From the NCBI GenBank assembly GCA_032173965.1, contig CM063284.1, positions 130,315,125-130,379,124 on the forward strand: 64,000 bases of DNA, written 5' to 3'. This DNA comes from Sitta carolinensis. Lineage: Eukaryota; Chordata; Aves; Passeriformes; Sittidae. The notes under the pieces are model-generated. The model did not search any database. It was not told where the DNA came from and saw only the letters and a program-made list of their open reading frames with translations. This document shows positions 1 to 13,300 of this stretch, one piece after another. The translations under genes and the position numbers were made by a program. How positions within the stretch are numbered: position 1 is the stretch's first letter; the number at the start of each line of letters is the position of its first letter.

Positions 1-49
1 TCCTATGAACTCGTTGCAGCATTTGCTCAGTTGGAAAGCATTTGAAACC

Positions 50-84
50 AAAAAAAAAAAAAAGAAAAAGAAAAAGAAAAAAGG
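50..84. repeat. A-rich simple repeat
   Basis: A run of A passes into (AAAAAG)n-like units. It is low-complexity DNA. It could be the decayed tail of a retroposed copy, but no recognisable element lies next to it. Confidence 0.9.
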
Positions 85-457
85 CGCAGACCTTTAAAAA
101 TTGTTGAACTGAAAAGATTGGCTTTGTGCAGAATGCTGCCTGCTGTTTAGATCTTGGTTGTTCAAAACTTCTGAAAGGCCTGATGCAATCAAAGAGATTT
201 ATTGGGTCAAATTGATTCCAGACTAGTCCCTGGAATCACACTGAGGTGAATCTGATATACTGGGCGTTCAGCTAAGCTGTGCCCAGGAGAAAGGAGTTTG
301 GGTCATGCCCTGAATTTTGCCCTCTTAGGAAATAAGTGAAGTGGCTTGTTCAAATCAAGTCTCCTACTGGCTGCTTGGGCACAAATGGGAAGGTTACTGA
401 TTGCTGAGGGCTGAAAAAGTACAGAAAGTATGGAATGACCACTTTGATGATGATGGC

Positions 458-489
<32 letters not shown>

Positions 490-1874
490 CTATTTCAGTA
501 TATCCTTAGGAAGAGAGGACAGAAAGCTGGAAGGCTCTCCTGGGTGGAAGCCATAATGTTCTCTAATCTTCAAGCTACTGAAAGCTTTCTCAGTGGGGCT
601 GATAAGACTGGATTTTGCCACAACAGTGATGATGACAAAACAAACTTTCTAGGGCAGGATGTTAATTTCCCTCTTCTGTTTTCTCTGGGAACCAAAGTGA
701 GCATAAATTGAGGTTTACCAGAATTCTTCTCAGACCTCTTCTCCAAACAATGAACTCTCTGGGGCTCAGGTAATGATAAGAGGTCAGCAGAGCCAGGTAA
801 TACCAAAGCTGTTTCTGAGTGCTACCCGTTTCCAGACAAGAGGGAAATGATTGCAGGGAGGCACTCTTCTTCTTGACATGATGATCGCATGTTGCAGGCC
901 TTTCTGCCTTCCAATCTCCTGCCTCAGAAGTTGGGATGGAGGTAGTGCAGTGGCTGCCTCTCCCCAGGGTGTTCTGCCACCTCCAGCATATGTAGAACTG
1001 TACAACTTGTTGTTCTGAGTTACAGGATATTACTCTAATCCTGTTCCTCATCACAATCCAGTGTAACATCATTTTGAGTGACACTATTTATTTCTTATTA
1101 GTAGTACAGTGCATCAACATGAAAAAATTCAGGGCTAAATCTAGATTTTTGGCCATAATTATAACCACTAGCAAGCATTCCTGTGAATGAAATTTTTCTA
1201 CTAAAGATACTAGATTGGGAGACAACTTCTTGAAAGACCTCTTGGCAGCAAAACTAACAGTGTGTGCAAGATTCCTCATTTAACACTGGTTTGTGAGATT
1301 GAGAGACAGCCTTGGATCAAAGGACAGTTTAAGCTGGAGGCTATCCCAGCCTTGGGCTTCACTGTCAACACTTCCATTGAAGGTGCCAGTTCAGAGGGTG
1401 GATTTTCAGTTCAGTTTGCTGGCATAGCTGCCTTACCCATGAGGGGCACGAAGACTGGAACAACTTCCAGTTACTTCCAATCTTCCTCTCAGTTAATAAT
1501 TTGTAATAAAGATAAGAGTATGTGAGCAGCCACCCCCTGTTGTAAAGGAAACTGTTCCCAAGAAGAACAGGTAAGTGTCCAGAATGGCAACCTTAGCCCT
1601 TGCTGTGAGGGGTAAACTTTTGGATATTTGTAAACACACATGCTCATTTTCAAATGAATATGACGTGGTGCTTACCAAGAGAATCAGAAGATTTTTCAGG
1701 ACAGTAATCAAAACAAAAAAAAAAATACTTGTCTGGGGGCCTTTTAAAGAACATGGTGTAGTCCTCAAAGCTTCTTATAACCATGACATTTCAATCTCCG
1801 TGGGGGCATAACAAACATTGGAAAGTCGTTTCTGGAAAAAGCCCGTCAGCTTGTAAGGCTGTGTAACAAGGAGG
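85..1874. other. Unique AT-rich sequence, no gene seen
   Basis: Open frames here are all under about 145 codons, overlap on both strands and resemble no family I know. A 26-base T run sits at 458-483. A perfect splice-donor-like site (CAG|GTAAGT) follows position 1570 with a moderate acceptor ending at 1492, but the 78-nt interval between them has stops in all three frames. I see no repeat family. Confidence 0.6.
458..483. repeat. Poly-T tract (26 nt)
   Basis: An uninterrupted T homopolymer. Nothing upstream or downstream identifies it as the tail of a minus-strand retrocopy. Confidence 0.95.
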
Positions 1875-2627
1875 TCACACTTCCAAATCAATGATAATTA
1901 TGTGTAACTTTGAATAAAAGTGGTGTTGCCAGGCACTGTGCAGCTTTACTGCACCTGCATTCTCTGGCACCAAGGGTGTCAGTCCCTGTAAAGTGGAGCA
2001 GAGTGAGGCACACAGTGATAAAGCAGGCCAGTGCAGAGAACATATCACAAGGTAAAAATGTTTCCATTTAACAGATAGAAATAATAAGTAGTAGTAAATA
2101 TATGAAAATTGGTGTGCCAGGAAGGACCTAGGCTGTGAGAATGTGAGTAGGAAGAAGAAAGCATCAAGCACAGAGGACTGGGGACTACTGTGGAAAAAAT
2201 CCTTCCTGCTTGCTGCCCATTGCACAGCTGTGGTGAGAGCCAAACACCATGTAAAACCAGCCTGGCTGAGGGAGCTGAAACCAAAGCAGAGATAATATTC
2301 CATCACCCTTGCCAAGGCTGGAAAATATTTTTCGGGGATGATTCTCCAGAAGAGTTGTGAGCTAGGAAAAACTGTCCTAGCCACATAAGCCATAGGGGCA
2401 TGGTGGGAGTGAGTGTGCATGTAGGGGTGAAGGTGCTGTTTGTGTGAACTCCACACTAATATCCTGCTCCTCAGTGGGGCTGATGCAGATTTTTCTTCCT
2501 GAGGCCACAGGATACTACTACATCTCAGAGGAAGACAGATGTGGCAGCTGACAGGGCTGGTGTTGGCACACATCAGGCTCCGAATACACTCCTTTGTTTC
2601 ACTGCAAAGCAGTGCACTTTGTTTCAC
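1875..2627 (-). other. Long anonymous open reading frame (not assigned)
   Basis: A minus-strand frame stays open for 250 codons, the longest in the window. Counted from its outer end it begins with GTG. The first in-frame ATG is at codon 19 (plus-strand 2571-2573), leaving 232 residues, and its context is weak (C at -3, T at +4). The translation is rich in Ser, Leu, His and Phe. It has a hydrophobic, aromatic stretch near residues 165-205 but no signal peptide at the start, no domain I recognise and no flanking splice or promoter signals. Chance is the leading explanation. An orphan transcript ORF is the alternative. Confidence 0.12.
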
Positions 2628-4082
2628 TACATAGCTTCCTTTTCTCAGTACAAGAATCCTGGTCAGTGAAAATATATGTTAGGCAGAATCACAGTTGTGT
2701 AATATGAATGCCATTTGCATGTGTGATTTTGTACAGGCTTTTACAGTTAAAAGACTTAAAAGAATGGCAAGAACAAAGTCTTTTTCAGAGGAAAACTTCT
2801 TCATAAAAGCTCCCTCTGGAAGCTCAAATGCTAAAAAGAGATCTTCATGTCTGTGAGTGAGTAATGAGCTTTTCATTTGGACTAGAAATAAACAGGGTTT
2901 TTTTTCCCAGTGCAGTTTTCAAAAGGAAGAATGTTTAAGGGCAAAGTGAAGATTAAAAACTAGGACCTCACTGATTTCAGCAGGGTCAGGATGTGATACA
3001 GAAGGTGAAAATCCAGTTCATCTCATTGCAATATCTGTTCCTTGCTGAAGGATAGGAAAACTGGTAGCTCTCCTTCCAGCTCCAGGCTGCATCTCCCAGC
3101 AGAGGGCATTGCAGAACGATATTACTGTTTTTCAGAAATCTGGCAGAAGGTAAACTGAACTTCAAGGCCAGTCTAAAATTTATTTTAATGACCTCCATTG
3201 GAAGAGTAGATCATCGGTCGTTTAAAACCAAAAGATGCTGCTAGAAAACTGTAGTGAAAGTTAAAAGAAATTTTTCCTTGCACTCTATAAAACCTTAATG
3301 CCTGAAAAAGAAAGTAAATGCCAGAAAGTGTTTGTTCCTCAGTTTCTTTATCACACAATTTATTTTCTTGTTTTAGATGACACTGTAGGCTGAATTGCAA
3401 TGACTTGTTTCAGGTTCAGATCCTCTTGACATTCTGTAAAAAATAATGAACTGTTTCCTATAAAAAATAAATGCAGAATGAAAATGATAATGATGTGAGC
3501 TACAAGGGGAAGAGAGAAACTTCAACATTTGCAGGAGATGTGGATAACAGGCATAAATTAAAATTATGAAGATAAGAAAGGAGATTTTTTCAAAAGACTG
3601 GGGTGTGCTGTGTATCAAACCAAGAAGCTACAGGATACCCTGAGCAGTATGTAGCCTTCAATGGAGGCTTCTCTCTTTCCTGCCATCTTCCCTGAGCCCT
3701 GCATCTGCCCACACATCAGGAACACATTCAGGGGCAGACAGGGCAGTCTGTCTTCTGACTCTATCTCCACATTCTGGCTGGTTCTGCCACATTGCAGTGG
3801 TGCCAGTCCACCTTCTGGAGGCAGTGTACATGGATTTAATGTACATGAGCAGGTTGACTCCATAACACAGGCATTCTGTTAAATTTGTCTACAGGTAGTG
3901 TTCAGTCCAGCTTATTGTGTGGTCACCCAGCAAACTGAGCGGGCACATACCTTGGCAGAGGAGAGTGAGGGTTTGAGGGCAGGAGAGGCTGAGAAATGCG
4001 TGGAGCAACAGTACATTCTCTCGTTTAGCATTTGTTCTTTGGCAGGTCACAAGAGGATTCAGTGTGTTTGAAAGTACTCATT
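2628..4082. other. Unique sequence, no gene seen
   Basis: Short overlapping frames on both strands only. I see no recognisable repeat, RNA gene or convincing splice pair. Confidence 0.6.
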
Positions 4083-4165
4083 GCAGTTTTACAGCTGGAG
4101 AAACTGAGTCACCCAGGTGATTGTAGCTTGCTCAGATTCATTAGGTAAAATCAGGATAGAAGTAC
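4083..4165 (-). repeat. MIR-like ancient SINE relic
   Basis: The plus strand reads like the reverse complement of the MIR/CORE-SINE core: a 'ttttacagctggagaaactgag' type motif (4087-4108), followed by degraded sequence resembling the 'cacccaggt...gcttgctcagattca' portion. On the minus strand this corresponds to the conserved 'ctcagtttc...ctgtaaaa' block. The tRNA-derived head is not clear. Identification rests on remembered family features only. Confidence 0.45.
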
Positions 4166-7100
4166 TAAGAGCACTCCCATCTCTGGTGTTGGTAAAGTCT
4201 CAGCTTTGCTGTACGCTCACTGAGCTGCACCATGTCTATGTGCTACAGTGAGAAATACTTCCAAGTCAAAGAAGTGCAGGTGGGCAAGAGCTAAAGGCCA
4301 AATTCTACCACCTTGGTTCTTGATAACGTTCTCACTCAGGTTAGTTTATAGTGTTAAAACCAAAGGGACTTGAACAGAGCAAAGATCCTGAATCTGAATT
4401 TCAATGAGTGATATTGAGGGAGTGGTTCAGGTATTTTATACATACCCTAAAAATGCCTAATAGGCAGTCAGCTCTGGAGGACTTGAAAGGACTTGTAACC
4501 TTTCCTACAGTTTAACAACACATTTTTCCATAAAACTAACTTAAGAGAAATTCCCTGCATTCCCACACTGAGCACTTAGCAGTCTTTTCAAACTTATGAT
4601 ATAGCAATAAATATAACTTATAACCATAAAATTAAGGTTATGTAGACTTGTAACTTTTTATTTTATGCTAGCTCTGTGGGCCACTAGTAATTTCTACAGC
4701 GGTTACTGTCCTGAAGTCTGCAGTGAATTACATGAGTAAACTAAGAAGAAACAGAACTCGTAAGAAGAGTAAGAAGAAAATAGAGAACAACCCTCACTCT
4801 TTGAAAAGATACATTGGGTGTTTAAGGGGAGAAGGGAAAACAAAAGGAACTTCCCATGCTTTCCCATTTCAGTTTAAGATAGTTTTTTGTGCTGCACAGG
4901 GAACTTGCTAGTATACATAGCTGTGATTGCACTCATGGGCTGTTTAATGGCTACAGAATAACTCAAGAAAAGGTGATAGATCTTAGAAATAACAGTGTTT
5001 TCTTGGAGTGCTACCAATGAGATTCTGACAACCTGTGCCAAGTGAAGATCTGATAAGAAAAATTTGGGTGATTTTTACTGTGATGTACTAAATAAAATTT
5101 GTTTCCATCTAGCTGCATCCTTGCAATTTATATTACAGATTTATTCTGAAGTTACAGAACCTCTGGCTTCTACAGAAGATGGGCTCTGCTTTTACTATAT
5201 GCTTTTACAGTGCCTAGAAAACCTTTGGCTTTCCAGTAATATAACTGTAAACTAAAATCTTAAAGATAGTTCGCTTTTCTTTTTCCAGTCATGACTGTAG
5301 ACTGACTATAGGGTCAAGGTACCTCAGCTTTTGAGTTCCTGAACAGAAATTCTTTAAAGTCCACTGCTTTTAAGAAAATAGGTGATCAATATTTTTTTGG
5401 AAATTAGCCCTCTCTAGGATAGATTTCTTGCCTCCCGCTATTTCTGTTGTCTTAAAAATTTTGAAGGCCAAGAGCCACCTAATGAACAGCCTTGTTTTCG
5501 TGATAGCTCAGTTTACTGTAAATCTGTGATTACAAGCATTTGGACAGCATAGAAATTGGAAGCATCTTTAGTGGCTCAGGCCCTTAGCTAAAAGAAATAC
5601 AGTCACAGCAAGAGGGAGTTTAAGGAAAGGAGCAATTAATTTTGTTTTCCAATAGTATTGCAACAAGTTGGGCGTCATAATTTAAAAGCCTTTGGAACAG
5701 TCTTCTTAATTTCCTCCTATCCTACTCCCTCAACTTCTTGTCTTAGTCTGTCTTTTGTTCACTTCATGCAGCCTGCCAGACCAACCCTAGCCTGCCTGAA
5801 CCCAACCAGTTGGTCCCTGACGTAATCCCAAACTGTGACCTGTGAGGCTGACCTCAAGATTTGCCAGGCGGAAAAGGACCCACTTGGTTTCAAAGTGTTG
5901 GCTCTGTTTTGCAAAGAGCTGGCAAAGTATGTTTTTCTTTTTACTTTTATAGCTTGTTCCAAAGTCCATGGAGGATACACAGCTGGCTGGCAATACCACA
6001 GCTAATTCCATGGCTGCAGAGTCTTAAAAAGCCTCTGATGGTGATGCTCAAAAGCAACACGCAGGAGTCATGCGCACTATGTAATATGTGTACTGCCTAC
6101 AGACCTTTGTGCTCTCCACAAATGCACAACATTAGTGAGGTGTTTCATTAATCTGTGATGGAAGTAAAGCAGATGTTTCTCTAGATAGCAAGTTCTAAGT
6201 GCTCCTGATCTATGTCAATTCTGCTTTTACCCTCCTGCTCCTTGATCTCTGTGTCTAACGCTACCAAAAGTGAATGACAATTCCAATCCTGTTTTACAGT
6301 TTAGAAATTGCTTGTGTCTGGGAGAGAGAAAGCTGTTCTTTTGAAACTCTTTAAATAAATATTCAGGTTCCAAATGAATTAATATTTTTCTTTTGTTCGG
6401 TTGTTTATTGATGATAGTTCTATTTTCTCTAGCCTTCCTTTTTCCTACTTGACATCTGTGGCTTTGCAAGTAGTCTGTAAAAGTCTGCAGACAAAAAAGA
6501 ACACAAATGTACTGAAATTTCATCTAAATTGTAACCCAGAAAAGCAGCAAGAAGAGAAATAAATAATAATAACCCTTTTGGAACTAATCTCAACTCTCTC
6601 TTCTGATTAAGGGGAATTGCATACATAATACATGTCTCTGTTGTAGCAATCCTAAGGACAATGGTATGAATCATGGCAACTAGACAGGTCTCCCAAACAT
6701 TTGCTGGTAGCTAGGATGAGGTGGTATGTATTTTCCTGTTGTTGAGTAAAGTCACCCACCCGGTCTTTACACAATGGCTGTCTCTGAGCACTGATGTAAA
6801 TTATCTTACTGCAAGCATTACATAGCTCATCACCTTCAGTCATCTAAATGTCATCATGTCTTAATAACATAAACAAATCAGGATGTCTGCAGCTGAGGCT
6901 CACACTTCAGTTAGATTTGTGTCTCCAAACATGAAAGACCTACTTCATGTTTTTAGAGGAACAGGACAGTCCCAGCTCTCAGGACAAGATCCCTAAAACC
7001 TCGAAGGAATGCATCAGAGCATTGTTTCTTTCATAGGTTATAGTTGTCTCTTCTTTTATGATCCCCCCAACCTTCCCAAAACCTAGAGATTAGTGCTCTT

Positions 7101-9310
7101 ACTGAAGGTATGAAAAATCCATGCTCAGTCCCCTCCTCAAAAAAAACCCACCAAAAAACCCCCCAAACAACTCCAGAACTATTTTTACCACCCATTTTGG
7201 GAAAAGGATTTTTCTCTTTTTTGAAGAGGTGTTCTCAGTTCCTCTTGTGGTGACAAAAAACCCCAATACTCAGTGGCTACCATTAAATGCTTTTTAGTTG
7301 TTACATTAATGAAATGGCCTTTGATGTGCTCTTAGGGACTTCTCCAATGTGTTTCCAGAGTGTTTAGAGTGATTTTTTTTTTCCCACATTGAAGAATTAA
7401 TGGATAGGAAAACATCTCTGTAGGCCTTATAGCAGAGACTGGAACATGAGTCCCACTTTTTCCAGGTGAGTCTGCCAGCAGGATACACAGCTGTGTTTAT
7501 GTGATTTTCACCTGAGAGCATGGAATTATGTCTTGTGGTTGAACCTTTCAGGTAGAGAAGTGAACTGCTCAAGTGCTCTACTCAGTAGGCTTCTGCATAA
7601 GACACTCATGGTAGAATGGCTGTACTAGAGTTTTTCAAACACTATGATGATCTGTAGCTCATTTCTGAAAGGGCTTCAGGAGTTACTCTGGAGCTCTTGA
7701 CCTCAAGCAGAAGTGTATTCTGCAGCACAAGGAAAGGAGCATCACTTGTGGGGTGGAGGGAGGCTGCTAGCACCCTATTGCTGCCCATGTTTCATGTTAG
7801 CTAGCTCTAGATATATGTCCCCTGAGGGTATTGGGCCCCATTCCTGGGATTTCTGACTTAAACTGCACATGTGTTAAGCCTAGCACATGTGGGGAGGAGG
7901 TGGTTTCTACTTTGCCACCAATAATTCAGGCAGCGTGGCTTTTGGCATTCAGTCCTTTCTTCTTGCATTGTCAGAACCATACAGTTCCCTGGTGGTGTGA
8001 ATCTTGGTTGCTCGTGACTAGAGTCCAGCTATGCAGCTGTTCATGTCTATCTCAATAAACAGTTGGGATTGGGAATGGGTTGGAATTAATTAATCTCTTT
8101 TCTTTCTACCATTTATCTGGGGAATACACTTGGGAGGAGATCCAGCTCCATAGTATTTTTTATTTGTAGGTGATCCAAGTTTTAAATATTAGTTATGTGC
8201 AAGGCATAACCAGGTACTCATTTGATGGTTGCTGCCTAAGTCCACCCTGAAACAGACATCCATCTTCACTCAAGGCTTTTCTGAAGCCTTTCCAGTTGTC
8301 TCTGGAACAGCGTATGGTAGAAATCTTGACTAGAATTGGCAATGGGATAAATAAATGCAGCGTAGCCCATGACTGAGTAAAGAATGGCATTAGATCATTA
8401 CCTTAATCAAGTATTTTAGGTGCAGCTCTTCTGTGTGGATCACATGAACGGCAGTGGTCTTTTGTTTGGTGCTTTGGCAAAAGGATGAGGGGCAGAGAAG
8501 AGGAACAGGGTTGGTGGAGGCCAACAGATACCTTGATGAGAGGAAACATGTTCACAAAATAGTGGAGGAGGAGCCTGGGCTTGACTGGTGCTTGCTGACT
8601 TCACCACAGGCTACCTTTATCCGAAAATGAAGGAGGGGTGGGAGTGGAGTTTCCTCTAATAGGAAACCTGAGATGATTTGCTTTTTGTTGGAGACCAATG
8701 TGTGAGCAGTTGTCTATGCCTACCACCCAAGCACCAAGCTCCTGTGTGATTATGAAGAGAGGTTGTTAATATACTTTTAAGTTTGCTTCTATTATTTATT
8801 TTCACAAATGTCCGTGGTATGTCCATCATGGGAAAACCAAGACTAGCCAATGAAAACTGAGCTGCAAAAGCAGTTTTCTTATGAATGTAAAATGGAGTTT
8901 TATAAAATCATGTATTTTATAATCATTATGAATTGTGACTGGTTTCCAGACTGAAAAAAAATTACAGTATCTGCAAAACTGCACCTGCAGCAAGGGGCTG
9001 TATAGTGCTGATGAAAAATGTGTATCATGGATTATTACAGTTAGGGTTTTGTTTGGAATTTTTTTGTGTTTGTTCTATTTTGATAGTTTTTTTTTTAGGT
9101 CATGGGTTTTCCATTATTTATGGCAATTCCTTTAGGACAGCACTGGAGTCTTGAGTGTTAAATGTGTTCATATGCTCTGGGGTACCTGCATGCAATTTAA
9201 ATGGAAAAGAAGATAAGTGTTTGAGAAGATTGAGCCCTACAGCCCCTGGAAATTGGAAGGAGAGAAATTTTTACAGCTAGATGTCACAGTTAAATCTTAA
9301 TCACAATCAT
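4166..9310. other. Unique AT-rich sequence, no gene seen
   Basis: No gene, RNA gene or young mobile element is visible. An 'aaggccaaattctacc' motif at about 4296-4311 resembles the end of the possible ancient repeat noted at 9.3 and 10.3 kb. An A/C-rich low-complexity patch lies at 7139-7176. A CCAG|GTGAGT donor-like site sits at about 7464 with no convincing partner. Confidence 0.55.
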
Positions 9311-9341
9311 ACTGGTATAAATCCAGTGTAACTCCACAGGG
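9311..9341. repeat. Possible ancient amniote repeat trace
   Basis: The motif 'ggtataaatccagtgtaact' and adjoining 'ccac' resemble a dispersed ancient amniote repeat, in which 'ggtgtaaatc' is followed by 'gtaactcca'. The match is short and I cannot name the family. This is a recollection, not an alignment. Confidence 0.25.
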
Positions 9342-10270
9342 AGCTTAACGAGGTCCTGACCACACTGCTGCTGAATTAAACACAGCTTGTGCCTAGCATG
9401 TTGCAAGCCACCCTTTGGTGGAAATATCCTTCGGTGGATGTGTTGAGGTCCAGGCAAGTTCACAGGTGGCATCCCAGTTGTCTTTTATAGTACTATTTTC
9501 TGGTGCCCTGCTGTAGTTCCTAGTAACCAGAAAGCTGAATAAAAAGCTGTCGTATATATCTAGAAAATGTATATTTAAGAGAAAAATGTCACTAATGAAA
9601 ATTCTGAAGAAACATGATACTAAGATTGATAAAAGTCACTAGTCAGGTTGCCAGCTCTGTCTAAGTAGTGCTACAATGACTCTTGGAAAAAAATTAATAG
9701 AGTATTTCTGAAGACATTGCAGGAAGTAGTAGATAGAACATTTAATAGGTTATGTTTTCTCCTTTGTGTGCATATAGTCAGGGAAGAATATACCACATAG
9801 GAAAATTAGTGTGCCTAACATATTTCACATCATGGCTATCCTTGCCATGCTTTCCATAGTTAGTTTTAAATTGTGTTCCATGGACTTACAGTATTTTCTT
9901 TGATTTGCTGCCAATATTTGCTTAAGCAAATTGAAGAGCTCATACTATACTGCGGTAGAAAGTGTGATAAATTGCAAAAATTAAAGTAAACGTTAAAGCT
10001 ACAATTTTAAGTAGAAATCTGAAGAAACTGCTGCCATGGCTGATAACTTTAACAGATTGAAAGGAAAAAAAGTAAGTGAAAGCTTGTGATAGAGGATACA
10101 GGTTCAAAGATTTGCTACACCTGAAGATATTTCAAAATATTTTTTACCTGGTTCCCTGAATTACAGTTCATTAGTGTTCAAACGAAATCTTTGATTCCTT
10201 GAAAAAAGTTTACCAAATATTGTGTTAAAATGTGAGAACTTCGATGCTAAAATCTCCCTTTAGAAAAGTG

Positions 10271-10310
10271 CTTGCAGCTCCATTGTTGACTTCAGGACAG
10301 AATTTGGTCC
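10271..10310. repeat. Possible ancient amniote repeat trace (second)
   Basis: 'gctccattgttgacttcagg' followed by 'acagaatttggtcc' resembles another portion of the same possible ancient family as at 9.3 kb. The two pieces may be remnants of one decayed element or independent copies. Confidence 0.3.
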
Positions 10311-13300
10311 GTTGTAGATCTTTTAGTCTATTTTCTTGTTAACAAAATTGTGTTGCTTTTGTTTATTCCTGCATGTATGGAGAAAACCATTGCAGAAACT
10401 CTGTTTTCAGAGCCATGAGGCACACAATTCAGAGCAAAACTAAATCCTGACTTGGTGCACTCTAGTTTTGCTGCACTGCAGATAGAGGTTTAAATAAACG
10501 TTTTACACTTTCTGGGAGTCTCTTGAAATGCAAAAAAGGAGATGTGTGATCAATTATTATGGACATGATGTACTATTTTATGAAGTATAACAATCAAAAT
10601 AATTTGAAGTAGATTGTGGCATGTATTCTGTCTCTGATTTACACTTGCAGAAACATACCATGTATTTATATTAGTTAATCTGAAGATATGTATGCTACTT
10701 AGATCACATTAAAATCAGGTGAGCATTGTACAAAAATACTTAGAAATGCTAATTTCAACAAAAGAAGGAGCTCAGTGAAGTACAGAAGTCTTGTATTCCG
10801 TTGCCTTATTACTTTTGGTGGAACCTTGGATATTTGACTGAAACTGTCATTTCAATTAGATGGATTTCTCAGATCTTTTAATGATTTCCCTTAATATGGG
10901 GATACCTAATTATTTTTATTGCAAGGCTATTAATGGAAAATAGGTCTCATCACAGATATTTATTATATATTTGTACAAAATTTTGTAAGAAATACATGTT
11001 GGGAACAGACAACGGTAGAAAAGAGGGCATAATGAAATATCTTTGGTTTTCTTCCTTTCCATAAACCTTCCAGTGATGTGAGAATTAAGTAATATTGTCA
11101 CCAGGTGGGGTAAAACCAAGTACAGCCCTTGAAGAGTAAATAGCATATAACAAATAGTGAAAGAGAACTGGAGTGAATCATTGAGAACATCTAAACAGCT
11201 GAAATATGTTCCCTGACACTATTATTTGAACAGTTGTGAATAATAACCAGATGAATTGAAGTCAAAGTTTCTCCATAATAATTCAGAAAGAGAACAAAAG
11301 GCTTAGTCTACTAAATAAAACATTTGCTATGAAAGCTTGTCCAGCTCTAGTTCATATATTGTAAAAGGATGTTGGCTTAAGATATGCTTTATTACCAAAC
11401 TCAGATAAGGATACAGAGAAATCCTGCCTGAGAACTTCATTAAAGGAGCTATGGACTAGGACATCTAAGTGTGGCCAATAGTTGAAACTAAGGTATTTTT
11501 ACAACTTTATGACTCTAGAGTAATAAGCAAAGGATGTAACCAGTGGAACTTGGGGGAGGAGGCAGACAGAGAAATATAAACGTAAGAGTGCAAAAAGATA
11601 AAACATCTTTTGGCAAGCTTATTTTGACTTTTTAAACTGGAACAATGAACTATGGACAGTCCCTCCTTTCCACCATTATGCAATGACATCCATCCCACTT
11701 TCCATTGGTTGCCCTCTGTGACAGTAGACACAGATCAGTTTTGGGTTTAAAATGGCCCTGGCACATTATGAGATCTCACCTGATTCAGGTCTGTGAATTT
11801 CCTCAAAGCAAAGGCCTGTTTTTGCAGAGTACTGTGCTATTCCTCCTGCCACAGACAAATGCATGTGGCTTTACTGTGATAACTTCCTCAAGGTTATGTT
11901 GACCTTAACTAGTGAGTCAAGTGGATAATATCCTTGTGGGAGGGGAGGACTAAGTGAGGCTGGATAACATAAGTCCTGTCTCAAGTCTCCTGGGAGACTA
12001 CAAAGAAAAATGCTCTCACATACTCACAAATAAGAATGTGCATTTGGAGGTAGTGTTCATCACTGCTGTGTTAATTTCTGATGGAAGACTTGCAGGGCAT
12101 TAGAGCCACTGTAGCTTGCAACTAAGCCCAAGTCAATGAATTACAGTGCATTCTCTGCTAAGCAAGACTTCATGCTTTTCAGTTCTTTCACATGCAGCAA
12201 TTTTAAGAATTACAGGATATAACTGGGAAGGGATCAAAAGATGTCCTAAAAATTGCAGTCCTTTGAAAAGGAAGCTTTATTAATTTTTACTCATATAAAT
12301 GTCATACACCTTTGCAATCTTAGGCATCTTCTGTGGAACAGTCTGTGGACAGTGCTAAGAGTCCCATATGCTTAGGTAGGTTGCTAATCTTACCTAAGGG
12401 AAGGCACTTGCTCATGTGCCACATGTAACAGCTGTCAGAATCACTATCAACAATGAGACAGGTACATCTTTATTGGATGGGAAACATCATAAGAAGAAGG
12501 AGAAGGGTTTCTACTGAACAAGAATCTTTGAGGATTTCTATTATAAATTTCTCCTCAGTTCTTTTCCACTTCCTTCTTTAATTCGGGGATTCCTGAGTTC
12601 CCTTTAATGCTGGATGGTGAGTTCAACACAAGGGTTTCATGCAGATCAGGATACTAGAAGAACTGTAGTTAAGTGGAAAACGTTATTTTGCTCAAAGACA
12701 GATTTATACCTTTATTTTCACTTGATTTTTGTGGCTTACTTGAACATTAGCTTCTCCAGTTTATACTATCCAAATTATCCATGCTTACTTATTGTACTTT
12801 TGCAGTTACTTTCAGCCATTGAAGGCTGAAAAAGACCAAGATGAGCACGGATTCATGGAATTATGTGTTCTGTCTAGTTTTGGATTCCAGATTACATCTT
12901 TTCCCTGACTCTGCATCCAAGGCTTTCACAGAAAGTGACTTCATGGTACTGAGGATCAGGAAAATTTGAGAAGACAGGTTGGTCAAATGAAAGAAGGACA
13001 AAAAAAGCCCAAACATGCTAAACCCCAAAACAGTCCTCCCAAATATCCAAAGCAAAGCACAAATTCAGTAACACTGGAACTGCTCTATGACCTTTCACAG
13101 GTGGGAGTTGAGGAATTAAGGAAACCTTAAAAAACTGAGGTCATGTCTGCTCAGCCTAGACATTAAAGATCCTGTGGTGCCTTACATACTAGGGGAGGAT
13201 TTACCCTCATGTTCTGCCCAAAACAACCTTTTCCTCAGAGCAAAGGAGCATCCATACTCTGATTAGAGTCTCTTCTCCATCCTGGAAGTGTCTGCATTTT

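Noticed and set aside
1493..1570. Splice-bounded 78-nt exon candidate
   Set aside because: The donor is perfect but the acceptor is average, and all three frames contain stops.
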